Shown here one piece after another: positions 35,759-43,760 of a stretch of DNA of 64,000 bases. Source of the stretch: Rhodocyclaceae bacterium. Lineage in GTDB: Bacteria; Pseudomonadota; Gammaproteobacteria; Burkholderiales; Rhodocyclaceae. The number at the start of each line of letters is the position of its first letter. The stretch's first letter is position 1. The stretch is taken from NCBI GenBank assembly GCA_016702335.1, contig JADJEF010000003.1:124001-188000 (forward strand), read 5' to 3'. The notes beneath the pieces are model-generated. The model had not been told where the DNA came from. It saw nothing but the letters and a program-made list of their open reading frames with translations, and made no database searches. The position numbers and the translations under genes were made by a program.

Positions 35759-36006
35759 CAAAACATCCTGTGCTTCGCTAAGGGCAGCCCATGTTTCTCG
35801 ACGAACGCATTCGAGCTTTCAATGGCATCCCAGTTCTCTTTCATCCACAGTTCGGCGCGCTTCTCCGCGACCGCCTTCGCTAACCCGGCTTCGGCCGCTT
35901 GCGATATGTTGATGCGCAGTTCCTTGGCCTCAGAGAGAAGAGATTCCGCTAGCGACACGTTGGTCGCCTTTTTTGCCGTGCTGATCTGGTTGTTTGGCGC
36001 AGCCAT
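35758..36006 (-). CDS. ccdA: CcdA-family antitoxin
   Basis: Neutralises CcdB and represses its own operon in known systems. The start at 36006 (MAAPNNQISTAKKATNVSL) gives 82 residues. The N-terminal ribbon-helix-helix region and the C-terminal CcdB-binding segment (ENWDAIESSNAFVEKHGLPLAKHRMF) are clear. The open frame continues upstream to 36516 but has no conserved sequence there. Confidence 0.92.
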   Translation of the reverse strand: MAAPNNQISTAKKATNVSLAESLLSEAKELRINISQAAEAGLAKAVAEKRAELWMKENWDAIESSNAFVEKHGLPLAKHRMF

Positions 36007-36088
36007 TCTTTGATCCTCGGTTCTGTATGAACAGGATGTTGCCATGTATGCGCATGAGTTACAACATCGATAATGGAGGCATATCCGC

Positions 36089-36111
36089 AAGTCGGCGCTG
36101 GTAACACGGCG
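36089..36111 (+). repeat. Dispersed 23-bp hairpin repeat, copy 5
   Basis: Intergenic copy, 83 bp upstream of ccdA, loop TAAC. Its 3' flank GATTTAC is shared with the copy at 43761. Confidence 0.9.
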
Positions 36112-36185
36112 ATTTACACAATCATCCGGCCACGCAAGGCCCTGTTGGAGGACGGGGTTGTGCCGGAGCAGCGTGTTTTTTTTGA

Positions 36186-36200
36186 GACTGGCCCCTTTAA
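36186..36200 (+). repeat. Short repeat CTGGCCCCTTTAA, left copy
   Basis: The same 13 bases recur at 36822-36836 in the same direction. The two copies bracket the DUF433/DUF5615 pair, as if that pair were a cassette. Confidence 0.55.
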
Positions 36201-36261
36201 TACTGTTTCGCGCAGGACTATGCTTACAGCGCTGAGCGCTTAGTACGCAAACGGAGCCATC

Positions 36262-36477
36262 ATGAATATTGAAGAACTTATCACCGTAACGCCCGGGGTA
36301 CGTAGCGGCAAGCCTTGCATTGCTGGCTCGCGCATTGCGGTCTATGACATTCTGGAATACCTGGCCGGCGGTATGACCGAGCAGGAAATTCTCGATGACT
36401 TTCCCACCCTGCGCCCCGAGCATATTCGGGCCACGCTTGTGTTCGCCGCCAATCGAGAAAAGCTTCTGGCAGCATGA
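36262..36477 (+). CDS. DUF433 antitoxin-like protein
   Basis: It has 71 residues with the DUF433 pattern (GVRSGKPCIAGSRIAVYDILEYLAGGMTEQEILDDFPTL). DUF433 proteins usually pair with a DUF5615 PIN-like protein in a VapBC-like toxin-antitoxin unit. Here the stop overlaps the partner's start (ATGA). The gene is intact although the partner is broken. Confidence 0.88.
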   Translation: MNIEELITVTPGVRSGKPCIAGSRIAVYDILEYLAGGMTEQEILDDFPTLRPEHIRATLVFAANREKLLAA

Positions 36478-36836
36478 CCTTGCCGAGGCTGTTGCTGGAT
36501 GAAAACCTGAGCCCACGCCTGGTCAAGCTGCTGGCTGACGTATTCCCTGATAGTGCCCATCTCGACGATGTTGGCTTGCATGGGCATACCGATGAGAACA
36601 TCTAGGTGTTCGCGCGCAATCATGGTTTTGTGCTGACATCCAAAGATAATGACTTTCGACAGCTCAGTTTCTTGCGCGGCGCACCTCCGAAAGTGATCTG
36701 GTTGCATATCGGAAACGCGCCGACAAGTGCCGTGCTTGAGTTGCTGAGTTCACGAAAAGCTGACATTGCATCGTTTTCAGAGGACAAGGAAACAGCGTTA
36801 CTGACAATTACAGCAAATCGAGCCTGGCCCCTTTAA
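36474..36836 (+). pseudogene. DUF5615 PIN-like toxin, broken by a stop codon
   Basis: It starts MTLPRLLLDENLSPRLVKLLADVFPDSAHLDDVGLHGHTDENI, then hits TAG at 36603-36605, then continues in the same frame with VFARNHGFVLTSKDNDFRQLSFLRGAPPKVIWL. Family members have Trp at this place, so a single TGG to TAG change explains it. Catalytic acidic residues (DEN, KDNDF) flank the stop. The tail reads into the short repeat at 36822-36836, so the C terminus is also altered. Probably inactive unless the stop is read through. Confidence 0.88.
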
Positions 36837-37741
36837 CTCCCCGACGACGCCTTGGGCCTCTAGGGTGCTGAGTTCATTGGCTTGCGAAACACCATCCTGG
36901 TTCAGGTCGCGCCATAGCCGCAGGTCGGCAAAGCGGGCGTCGAGGGCGTCGACTTTGCCATCCAGATTGGTGTCTTCTTGCGCGAGGGCGGCGAAACCAT
37001 CACGGGCCAGGCCGCCGGTGTAGAGGGCGGTGGCATCACCAAAGAGTTCGCTGCCGTTGTCGATGAGGCCGTTCCCGTTGCGGTCAAACACGAGCAGGGC
37101 GTCGTCGGGTTTGATCCATCCGGTGGCGGATTTGATACCATCGCCGTCGTGGTCGAAGAGGATGGGCGCGATAGGGGTGATGCCGACGGTTTCGAGACCG
37201 TCGTTGTCGAGGTCTAGGGTTAGGGGGTCTTTGGGTGGGGGGCGGACTTGGGTGGAGTTGCTGAAGGTGGTGGCGGTGTTGAAGTGAATTCTCCCCGTAC
37301 TGGAATTTGGACCATTGGCCAGCCTTTCCAATTCATTCCAACTAATGCTCCCTTGGGGGCCTGACAACAGGGACCAAAGTGGAAGATCCCCAATTCGATT
37401 TAGTCCTTCAGCAATTTCCTCTCGCTTCCCAACTACTCCAGCAAGGGAACCAAGCATAAGCGAAAGTGCGCCTGCATGAGCTGAATGTGGTCCAGGAATC
37501 AAGGCAAGTAGGCCCGCTAATGCCCCTGCAGTCGCTAGCCCTCCTTCAATTGCCTTCTCGACATCCCCTGCCGCCACAGCATCGTCAAGCAGTTTTGCTT
37601 GTATAGCCAAATTTGCTGCTGCGACTGGCCCTCCTAACGCTGTGATTTGACTAAATAGTGGAGAATATTTTTCAGCAACAGCAGCAACGCTAGTGGCTAC
37701 GCCTCCCCAGATAATAAGTGCACTAGCTACCTCATCTGGCG
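36798..37741 (-). pseudogene. Fragment of a large calcium-binding repeat (RTX/hemolysin-type) protein
   Basis: The open frame reads from the left end of the IS4-type element at 37741 down to 36798. It has Asp-rich calcium loops: DLDNDGLETV, DHDGDGIKSATG, DRNGNGLIDNGSELFGD and DTNLDGKVDALDARFADLRLWRDLNQDGVSQANEL. This block is typical of big secreted RTX-like or bacterial haemolysin-related proteins. The upstream part (EVASALIIWGGVATSV, GALAGLLALIP) is hydrophobic. Both ends are lost: the right end to the IS, the left to the short repeat. No start codon of its own is convincing. Confidence 0.8.
36822..36836 (+). repeat. Short repeat CTGGCCCCTTTAA, right copy
   Basis: It joins the tail of the broken DUF5615 gene to the tail of the convergent calcium-binding protein fragment; both reading frames end in it. 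This marks a recombination or insertion junction. Confidence 0.55.
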
Positions 37742-37760
37742 CATGCCATTACACACAACT
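37742..37760 (+). repeat. Left terminal inverted repeat of the IS4-type element
   Basis: Exact inverted match to 41406-41424. The transposase stop codon falls inside it. Confidence 0.9.
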
Positions 37761-38167
37761 TTGACCTGAATCCTGAAGTTGCCGCATATGTTCAACGCCC
37801 TCCACGAAATCTCTGACGCGCGCGAAGCCGAGCCAGAGCGTCTTGACGCCCGGTTCGCCGTCGGATTTGCGCCCGAGAAAGCCGCCAAGCATCGCTATTT
37901 GGCGGATGACGTCGCGAAGGGTGGGCGGTTCGGTTGGCGGTTTCTTCTTTGCCAGAATGTATGCTCCCTTCCACTCGGCCTCGGTGAACAATTCGGTCGC
38001 CGCCAAATCCGGGTGAGTGCGCCCCAAGCGCACCAGTCGCGCCAAACGCCAAGCCACCACCATATACACCGCCAGCGCCAGTTCCAACTTGGCCACGCTG
38101 CCCAGTTGCAAGGCTTCCACGCGGCAACCATTCTTGAGCACGTTGAAGAAAGTTTCGATTTCCCACC
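37749..38167 (-). pseudogene. IS4-family transposase, C-terminal part
   Basis: Reads RLRWEIETFFNVLKNGCRVEALQLGSVAKLELALAVYMVVAWRLARLVRLGRTHPDL and GGFLGRKSDGEPGVKTLWLGFARV. This holds the catalytic Glu of the DDE triad in the YREK-like region (RWEIETFFNVLKNG). It is cut off from its N-terminal part at 38168 by the IS66-type insertion. Confidence 0.9.
38160..38167 (+). repeat. 8-bp target site duplication, left
   Basis: TTCCCACC, identical to 40356-40363. An 8-bp duplication is typical of IS66-family insertion. Confidence 0.88.
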
Positions 38168-38199
38168 GTAACCGGTAACCAGGCGGCGATCTGGTCTAT

Positions 38200-39656
38200 G
38201 CCGAGAAAGTATGCAAAGCCGAGCGCAGCGGGGTGCTAGCGAAGTGTTGCTTCCATAGCCGAGGCGTCAGACACGCGCCGCCGGTGGTCGCTGACACGCT
38301 GCAGGACATCCACCAAGTAATCGTAGGGATCAATCTGGTGCAGCCGGCAAGTCGATCAAGCTCTGCATGATCCCGACATGCTTGGCCCCAAGTTCCGTCC
38401 AACAAAATAACCAGGCCTTCCTACCCATGGGAATCGCTCGCACGCCGCTCCAGATGATTGGTGTCATGGCACATCCGATCCGTCAGAAACACCTCCAGCC
38501 CGCGCGCGCAAGGCGAGGCCTTGGTCAGGGATTCGAGGGCAACAAGCCCTGCGCCTCAAATTGCGCATTGACCCAAGCGAAGAATTTCTCAACGATTGGT
38601 TTGGCATGGATCAACCGATACTCGAGTTTCTTGGCGGCACAGAGTTTTAGCTCACGACTAGCCTCCACCGCATACATTGGCCGATCAGGTCCAGCGCAGG
38701 GCCGCTTTCTGGCGCCTGCGCCTCAAAGAAGGGGCGTCGCGCGTCCAGCACTGCGCTGCGTCACCCCGTCTTGTTCGCGTAATGGGTATAGGCCGCATAG
38801 CCGTCCGTCAGCAGTACCGCACGCCTTGAGGCGTCAGCCCCAGCGCCTGCTCCACGTGTTCGGCGCGCCGACTTTCAAAGAACGGGAAGCACACCTCATC
38901 GCGCTCGCCACACCGGCCAGAAATAGGCCGCTTTCAGTTTCCCGGCGCACCCCGCCCGGCCTTGATCGGCGTTTCGTCCATGGCGATGACACGAGAGGCG
39001 CGAATCGACTGGAACGGCGCAAGATCGGTTCGAGCAGCGCAATGCCTTGCTGGGCGATCTGGGTGAGCCATGGCCGGCCGTCGTCACGCCTGAATCGGTC
39101 AGGCGCTGGTGCTGGCGATACAAGGGCAAGTGGTAGGCAACTTATCGACCAGCAGACCGGCCACGAAACTCACTTCGGCTCGACTGCCATCAATCGCCTG
39201 CTGGAGCGCGGCACGAAATAACGGCAGTGTCCTTGCGTTTGATCACCGGGCGGACAACTGCGCGACGTGCGCCAGGCGGTAGCTGACTTTCTCGCTGATG
39301 ACCTGAACTGGTCGGGCCAGCCCCCAGTTTCTGGATTGGTAGCGTAATGATCTGGACAGGAACACGCGTTTCGTCAAAGAACAGCGCCGACTCTCTTCGC
39401 CGGTGGCAGGTTTAGCCTTTGGACGGGGGGGGCGGCAATGTCTTTGGTCGCTCCGGTGGTGGCGTGACTCCGCGCCAAAGAGCTCACCAAGGTTCATCTG
39501 CACGCCATGGGCTGCATCGATGGCGTTCGCTCTTTGCCCAAAGAGCTGGCGCTTGAACCAGTCGAGTTGATGCTTGAGTGCAACGATCTCGCCTCGCAGT
39601 TGCCCATTGGCCTGGCACCCGGCGCTCGCGGAGGGTCGATCGGTGCGGCTATCCAT
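38200..39656 (-). pseudogene. IS66 transposase (tnpC) remnant, many frameshifts
   Basis: The N-terminal coiled coil (QLRGEIVALKHQLDWFKRQLFGQRAN) is near 39600. Then come VISEKVSYRLAHVAQL, MPLYRQHQRLTDSGV (39129-), GKLKAAYFWPVW (near 38930) and a C-terminal piece TPRLWKQHFASTPLRSALHTF (38196-38260). These match IS66 TnpC in order, but in different frames. Confidence 0.85.
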
Positions 39657-39734
39657 AAGCGAATTTTACCGAGCACCACGCTATCGATAAGCGTGGCACC
39701 CCGCCTTCACGCGCTGTTCAGTGGCTGCTCGCCG

Positions 39735-40060
39735 ATGGAATGTGCGTGCTTTCGGCGGTGATAACGGCGACCCACGCGCTTGGGTTCGATACCCCGAGCA
39801 GCAGTTTCAACCCAGTCCAGTCCATTTCCCGGTGCGCACTTTGCCAATCGGCGATGAAGCGCCCCTGTTCCAGCGCGGCCCAGACGCAGAAACTCCAGAG
39901 AGAACTTTATGGGTGGCGCCGGTTGATGAAGACAGGTTCAGCGCGCGGGTCAGGGCGTACAGTCCGTCGAACGATTTACCGCATCCACGGGCTCGCCATA
40001 AAGATGCACCCGCACTTGACCTTCGGGAGAACATCAATGGCGTACCAGGCGCAGCGTAAA
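39735..40060 (-). pseudogene. IS66 accessory protein (tnpB) remnant
   Basis: Pieces such as GCGKSFDGLYALTRALNL, WNRGASSPIGKVRTGKWTGL and a shifted LKLLLGVSNPSAWVAV match IS66 TnpB (KSFDGLYAL..., RLEQGRF, LLLEGIEPKRVGRRY). Several frameshifts. Confidence 0.75.
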
Positions 40061-40355
40061 ATTGGCGTCGCGACGCTGAGTTCAAATCGATGGCAACGGG
40101 CGCGGCAAGATTGACCGCACCGAGTTCCAATAGGCCCCTGTCGGTGGTTGGGCTCACTGTGTCGATTTCCAGAAGGCGCGGAAAGTTCGATTGGGGTGCT
40201 TTCGCAGCGACGCTACCGCTCGCTCTTGCCGGACAGCACCTGCCGCCATCACGCCCTCTGGTCGTCCCGCCCCTCCCTCCATTTTCGTTGTGAAAGCTGA
40301 GAATTTTCTACAGCGGCGAACGCAAAATATATAACGCCGATTGGTTACCGGTTAC

Positions 40356-40363
40356 TTCCCACC
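40356..40363 (+). repeat. 8-bp target site duplication, right
   Basis: TTCCCACC, the partner of 38160-38167, directly beside the right end of the IS66-type element. Confidence 0.88.
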
Positions 40364-41301
40364 GGCAGCGATACCATTCAATCAATGCAACGGCATCGGT
40401 AAAGTCAGTCACCGTTCGATTCGTCAGCAAGCGCCACTCCACTGCCTTGCAGCCGATCGGTGGACTCATTTCCTTGGCCACGACACAGGTCACGCTGAGC
40501 AAGCCGCCCACCCCATCCGGGATGTCCAGGGTGCGCGCCCACACCTGCTGGCGAATGGTACGCGCTGTTTGTCCTGGTCGAGCCGCCAGGGCGAACTCGA
40601 TCTCGCCCAGCGGTACGTCGTTCAGGGTTTGCGCCCACAGCTTGCCGCCCTCAGGCAAACACCGGTTGTGCTGCGAGCGGATCAGCCAATCTACCGGGTA
40701 ACCCAAGTCGCGGGCGTGACGCATCAATTCGACAATATCGGCCTCACGATCAGCGATATAGACCAAGCGCGTGTCCGGCAGGGAGGCAGCCAGCTCGGCA
40801 ATACGGGCATAGCCTTCCGTCCAGCGCAGGCTTTCGCGTACGCCCGGGCGCGTGCCATCCGCCGCTTTGGCTTCACGCGACCACATCCACGCATCCGTGA
40901 TGCCCAAGGGCTCACGCTCCGGCGTCACGACGTAGGTGGGGTGCAGATACATACCGCGCTGCGCCTCAAAGGACAGGGGCCCCAAGCCTCCGATGCTCTG
41001 ACCGTTGAAGTCCAGCTCGGTGGTGTCTTGCAGGCACAACGCAACAGGGTGCTGGCGCATCCGGGCGACGGTGCTGTCCATGTGCGGCGTCAGGATGGTT
41101 TCCCAGCCCAGCGGGCGCTTTTCGTTGTTGGCCTGATCAAAAAATCGATAGGTGCCAGCCGTTTCGCTCCAGTCGGCACAGGCCCCCCGGGATGCTCGCC
41201 GTCGGTTTGTCGGCAAATCGCTCCGTCAGCTTGATCAAGCGACGGTTCAGTCGCTTGTCACCCAAGTCCGCTCCGGCAAATTCTTCCTCCGCCCACGCCA
41301 T
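40356..41301 (-). pseudogene. IS4-family (Tn5-like) transposase, N-terminal part, frameshifted
   Basis: It starts at 41301 (MAWAEEEFAGADLGDKRLNRRLIKLTERFADKPTASIPGG), then needs a frame change at the G6 run on the minus strand (41188-41183) to reach CADWSETAGTYRFFDQANNEKRPL. The first catalytic Asp is in LCLQDTTELDFNGQ, the second in LVYIADREADIVELM. The frame ends at RCRWEV, where the IS66-type element interrupts it; the ORF runs on to 40308 in foreign sequence. Confidence 0.9.
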
Positions 41302-41405
41302 ATCCTCACCCCGCCCCATAAAAAAGGGATAGGAAAGCAAAGGCAGATACCAGACTAAATTGTGTGGGTATTGTCACAGTCAGTCGATTTTCCTCAGGCG
41401 CTCAG

Positions 41406-41424
41406 AGTTGTGTGTAATGGCATG
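41406..41424 (+). repeat. Right terminal inverted repeat of the IS4-type element
   Basis: AGTTGTGTGTAATGGCATG, exact inverse of 37742-37760. Group II intron sequence begins at the next base. Confidence 0.9.
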
Positions 41425-41425
41425 A

Positions 41426-42562
41426 CTCTACGGGCGTGTGCACGAACTGCATCGGCAGATACACACCGGCGCGTACCGAGCGCAAGCCTCGCGGCGAGTC
41501 TTCATTCTCAAAGCGGACGGCAAGCAGCGACCGCTGGGCATCGCCGCCGTGGAAGACAAGATCGTGCAACAGGCCGTAGTCAAGGTCTTGAGCGCGATCT
41601 ACGAGGAAGATTTTCTCGGGTTCTCGTATGGATTTCGGCCTGGGCGGGGGCAGCATGACGCACTCGACGCGATATGGATGGGAATCGGCACACGGCGTAT
41701 AGGCTGGATACTGGACGCAGACATCAGCGCGTTCTTTGACACCATAGACCACGACTGGATGCTCAGATTTCTGGAACACCGAATCGCCGACAAGCGACTA
41801 CTGCGGCTTATCAAGAAGTGGCTCAAGGCCGGAGTTATCGAAGACGGCAAGCGGATCGAAGCCGAGCGAGGCACCCCGCAGGGGGCTGTTATCTCACCGT
41901 TGCTGGCGAACATTTACTTGCACTACGTCTTTGATACCTGGGCGCTGCACTGGCGCACGCATCGCGCCAGTGGCGATGTCATCATGGTTCGGTACGCTGA
42001 CGACAGCGTGCTCGGATTTCAGTCTGAAGAAGAAGCGAGACGATTTCTGGCAGCAATGAAAGAGCGTTTCGCCAAATTCGGACTGACGCTTCACCCGCAG
42101 AAAACGCGACTGATTGAATTTGGACGCTACGCAGAGCAGCGGCGCAAGAAGCGAGGACTGGGAAGGCCGGACACATTCGACTTTCTTGGGTTCACGCATT
42201 GTTGCTCGACGACCCGGCGAGGCGACTTCAAGATACTGCGACTGACGGTAAAGAAGCGGCTGCGAGCGACGCTTGCGGACATCCGGGTGAAACTGAAACG
42301 GAAGCGGCATGAGTCCATAGGTCAGGTCGGTGCGTGGCTGCAACGGGTCACACGAGGCTACTTCAACTATCACGCGGTGCCGGACAACCTGAAAAGGTTG
42401 GCGGGTTTCCGTGATGAAGTTTGCCGCGCGTGGCTCCAGCAGTTGCGCCGACGTAGCCAGAAGGACACTATGACATGGGCGCGATTTCGCCGTGTGGCAC
42501 AGCAGTATTTGCCCTATCCGCGACGGATGCATCCGTATCCGCCAGAGCGGTTCGCGTTATGA
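41426..42562 (+). CDS. ltrA: Group II intron reverse transcriptase/maturase, N-terminally truncated
   Basis: RNA-directed DNA polymerase and maturase. The frame is open from a stop at 41423; the first good start is GTG at 41438, giving 374 residues, while full-length relatives have about 420 or more. RT motifs: GFSYGFRPGRGQHDAL, WILDADISAFFDTIDH, EGTPQGAVISPLLANIYLHYV, and the catalytic VRYADD. The maturase X region (AWLQRVTRGYFNYHAVP) and the typical C terminus PRRMHPYPPERFAL are intact. RT domain 0 and part of 1 are lost. Confidence 0.9.
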   Translation, partial: LYGRVHELHRQIHTGAYRAQASRRVFILKADGKQRPLGIAAVEDKIVQQAVVKVLSAIYEEDFLGFSYGFRPGRGQHDALDAIWMGIGTRRIGWILDADISAFFDTIDHDWMLRFLEHRIADKRLLRLIKKWLKAGVIEDGKRIEAERGTPQGAVISPLLANIYLHYVFDTWALHWRTHRASGDVIMVRYADDSVLGFQSEEEARRFLAAMKERFAKFGLTLHPQKTRLIEFGRYAEQRRKKRGLGRPDTFDFLGFTHCCSTTRRGDFKILRLTVKKRLRATLADIRVKLKRKRHESIGQVGAWLQRVTRGYFNYHAVPDNLKRLAGFRDEVCRAWLQQLRRRSQKDTMTWARFRRVAQQYLPYPRRMHPYPPERFAL

Positions 42563-42572
42563 CCCAAGGCAG

Positions 42573-42606
42573 GAGCCGTATGCGGCAATTCCGCATGTAC
42601 GGATCT
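42573..42606 (+). ncRNA. Group II intron domain V
   Basis: A 34-nt hairpin starting GAGCCGTATGCGG, loop CAAT, then CCGCATGTACGGATCT. The sequence and the bulge layout fit the catalytic domain V. Domain VI (about 42611-42640, GGTGTCAG GCAA CTGGCATTCC) follows. Confidence 0.88.
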
Positions 42607-42688
42607 GTGCGGGGGGTGTCAGGCAACTGGCATTCCTACCGCGACCCACGGTTTTCTCTCATTTTCTCAACCTCCAGAACTCCGTAAT

Positions 42689-42711
42689 CGCCGTCCTACC
42701 AGCGCCGACTT
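42689..42711 (-). repeat. Dispersed 23-bp hairpin repeat, copy 6
   Basis: Loop TAGG, within the left 217-bp repeat, downstream of RAYT remnant 1. Confidence 0.9.
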
Positions 42712-42762
42712 CCCGACCGACCCGTCGAGTACCGCCGGAACACCCACGCCAGTCCACGGTTT

Positions 42763-42862
42763 TCACTCAAATAGTTCTCTCGAAATCGGCTCAGTGGGCT
42801 TGCGCGGTCGGCCCGATTGTCCCGGCGTCACCCGACGCCCCAGCGTCGCGGCAATCTGCTCG
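42763..42862 (-). pseudogene. RAYT (REP-associated tyrosine transposase) C-terminal remnant, copy 1
   Basis: Only the final segment EQIAATLGRRVTPGQSGRPRK...ELFE remains. It is recognised because copy 2 carries more of the same C terminus. Confidence 0.7.
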
Positions 42863-42970
42863 AGAAAAAATAGGGGAAAAAATAGGCGACAGACCACGAT
42901 TACCGCCGTCCTGCCAGCGCCGACTTTATGAAAATGCTTCAAAGAATCATCTGCGCGTATCATTTCCGCC
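42863..42970. other. Gap with repeat pieces before the DUF4160 gene
   Basis: It holds AATAGGGGAAAAAATAGG followed by CGACAGACCACG, a pattern I associate with flanks of RAYT-type transposases, then hairpin repeat copy 7 (42904-42926). No ORF. Confidence 0.5.
42904..42926 (-). repeat. Dispersed 23-bp hairpin repeat, copy 7
   Basis: Loop CAGG, in the gap before the DUF4160 gene. Confidence 0.9.
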
Positions 42971-43210
42971 ATGAGTCCTACCATATTCCGTGAAGGCGGC
43001 TTCCGGTTCTACTTCTTCTCTCGTGAAGAACCGAGAATGCATGTCCACGTTCAAGGCCAGAACGGTGAAGCAAAGTTCTGGCTAGAACCTGCGATTGAGG
43101 TCGCCCAACACACAGGTCTGTCCCGGCGAGAAATCAGCGAGGTACAGCGCCTCGTTCAGGAGCATGAAAATGACATTCGCAATGCTTGGCACAAACATTT
43201 CCCCGGTTGA
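42971..43210 (+). CDS. DUF4160 protein
   Basis: It has 79 residues: MSPTIFREGGFRFYFFSREEPRMHVHVQG, then a short helical C terminus ending NAWHKHFPG. DUF4160 proteins are usually found next to a DUF2442 protein and are treated as a putative toxin-antitoxin pair. The next gene overlaps it by 41 bp. Function unproven. Confidence 0.88.
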   Translation: MSPTIFREGGFRFYFFSREEPRMHVHVQGQNGEAKFWLEPAIEVAQHTGLSRREISEVQRLVQEHENDIRNAWHKHFPG

Positions 43211-43457
43211 AGTAACCAACGTATCGCAGCACGGCTTCTGGGTCTTGCTGGAGGCCGAGGAATTGTTTCTACCTTTCTCGGAATTTCCGTGGTTTCGGGA
43301 TGAGGCGATTGGCAAAATTCTCCATGTCGAACTGCCATCGCCCAATCATCTCTACTGGCCGGAACTGGACGTCGACTTGGCGGTTGAGTCCATCCGGCAT
43401 CCAGAGCGTTTCCCGCTTATCAGCCAAGGCATGTCCAACCCGGCAGTCCGCACGTAA
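43170..43457 (+). CDS. DUF2442 protein
   Basis: The start at 43170 (MTFAMLGTNISPVEVTNVS) has AGGAG 7 nt upstream. The 95-residue product has the DUF2442 core (GFWVLLEAEELFLPFSEFPWFRDE, then PSPNHLYWPELDVDLAVESIRHPERFPL). It is likely the partner of the overlapping DUF4160 gene. Confidence 0.88.
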   Translation: MTFAMLGTNISPVEVTNVSQHGFWVLLEAEELFLPFSEFPWFRDEAIGKILHVELPSPNHLYWPELDVDLAVESIRHPERFPLISQGMSNPAVRT

Positions 43458-43467
43458 TAATAGGGGA

Positions 43468-43684
43468 CCACGGTTTTCTCTCATTTTTTCAACCTCCAGA
43501 ACTCCGTAATCGCCGTCCTACCAGCGTCGACTTCCCGACCGACCCGTCGAGTACCGCCGGAACACCCGCGCCAGCCCACGGTTTTCACTCAAACAATTCT
43601 CTCGAAATCGGCTCAGTGGGCTTGCGCGGCCGGCCCGATTGTCCCGGCGTCACCCGACGCCCCAGCGTCGCGGCAATCTGCTCG
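43468..43684. repeat. 217-bp direct repeat, right copy
   Basis: Second copy of 42646-42862. It is preceded by TAATAATAGGGGA, which the left copy lost to the intron. The pair brackets the DUF4160/DUF2442 genes. Confidence 0.95.
43511..43533 (-). repeat. Dispersed 23-bp hairpin repeat, copy 8
   Basis: Loop TAGG, within the right 217-bp repeat. It has one change in the 5' tail (GTCGACG). Confidence 0.9.
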
Positions 43685-43760
43685 CAGAACAGTACGCTGC
43701 CCAGTGCATAGTTGCCGTTGGTCGCCCGCCGGATTTCATCGACCAGCCCCGCCCTTCCGC
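43585..43760 (-). pseudogene. RAYT C-terminal remnant, copy 2
   Basis: Reads LVDEIRRATNGNYALGSVLF then CEQIAATLGRRVTPGQSGRPRK. This is the conserved C terminus of REP-associated tyrosine transposases (IS200/IS605-related HUH enzymes). The catalytic N-terminal half is absent: hairpin repeat copy 9 (43761-43783) lies directly at the break. Copy 8 (43511-43533) lies beyond the other end in inverted orientation. Confidence 0.78.

Larger units (their letters stand above)
38168..40355 (-). mobile_element. Decayed IS66-family element inside the IS4-type transposase
   Basis: It is 2188 bp long with imperfect terminal repeats starting GTAACCGGTAACCA (38168-38188 and inverted 40335-40355, 19 of 21 matching) and an 8-bp target duplication. 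On the minus strand it has remains of tnpB and tnpC in the IS66 order; tnpA cannot be recognised in 40060-40334. Many frameshifts show it is inactive. Removing it and one TTCCCACC restores the IS4 transposase across RCRWE/RLRWE. Confidence 0.9.
37742..41424 (-). mobile_element. Tn5/IS50-like IS4-family element, split by an IS66-type insertion
   Basis: Perfect 19-bp terminal inverted repeats (CATGCCATTACACACAACT) lie at 37742-37760 and 41406-41424. Length and style match the 19-bp Tn5 end (…TATACACAAGT). The transposase reads on the minus strand in two blocks separated by a 2.2-kb insertion. The 9 bp beside each end (CATCTGGCG and ACTCTACGG) do not match, so there is no target duplication. The element now joins two unrelated fragments, probably after recombination between copies. 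Confidence 0.88.
41425..42645 (+). mobile_element. Group II intron, 5' end missing
   Basis: Only the 3' part of the intron remains: most of the reverse transcriptase, then domain V and domain VI. The left border is the IS4-type repeat. The right border falls at 42645 (…CTACCGCGAC), exactly where the 217-bp repeat begins, so the intron probably inserted into that repeat. Without domains I-IV it cannot splice. Confidence 0.88.
42646..42862. repeat. 217-bp direct repeat, left copy
   Basis: Matches 43468-43684 over the same 217 bp with about seven substitutions and no gaps. It contains hairpin repeat copy 6 and the last 33 codons of a RAYT gene on the minus strand (EQIAATLGRRVTPGQSGRPRKPTEP). 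Confidence 0.95.

Noticed and set aside
36007..36516. Long upstream extension of the ccdA frame
   Set aside because: The conserved CcdA sequence begins at 36006. The extension crosses a hairpin repeat and the DUF433 gene on the other strand.
38850..38870. GGCGCGCCGACTTTC as another hairpin repeat copy
   Set aside because: Only the GCCGACTT end matches; the stem and the rest of the consensus are absent.
40338..41234. 297-codon plus-strand ORF
   Set aside because: Antisense of the IS4-family transposase.
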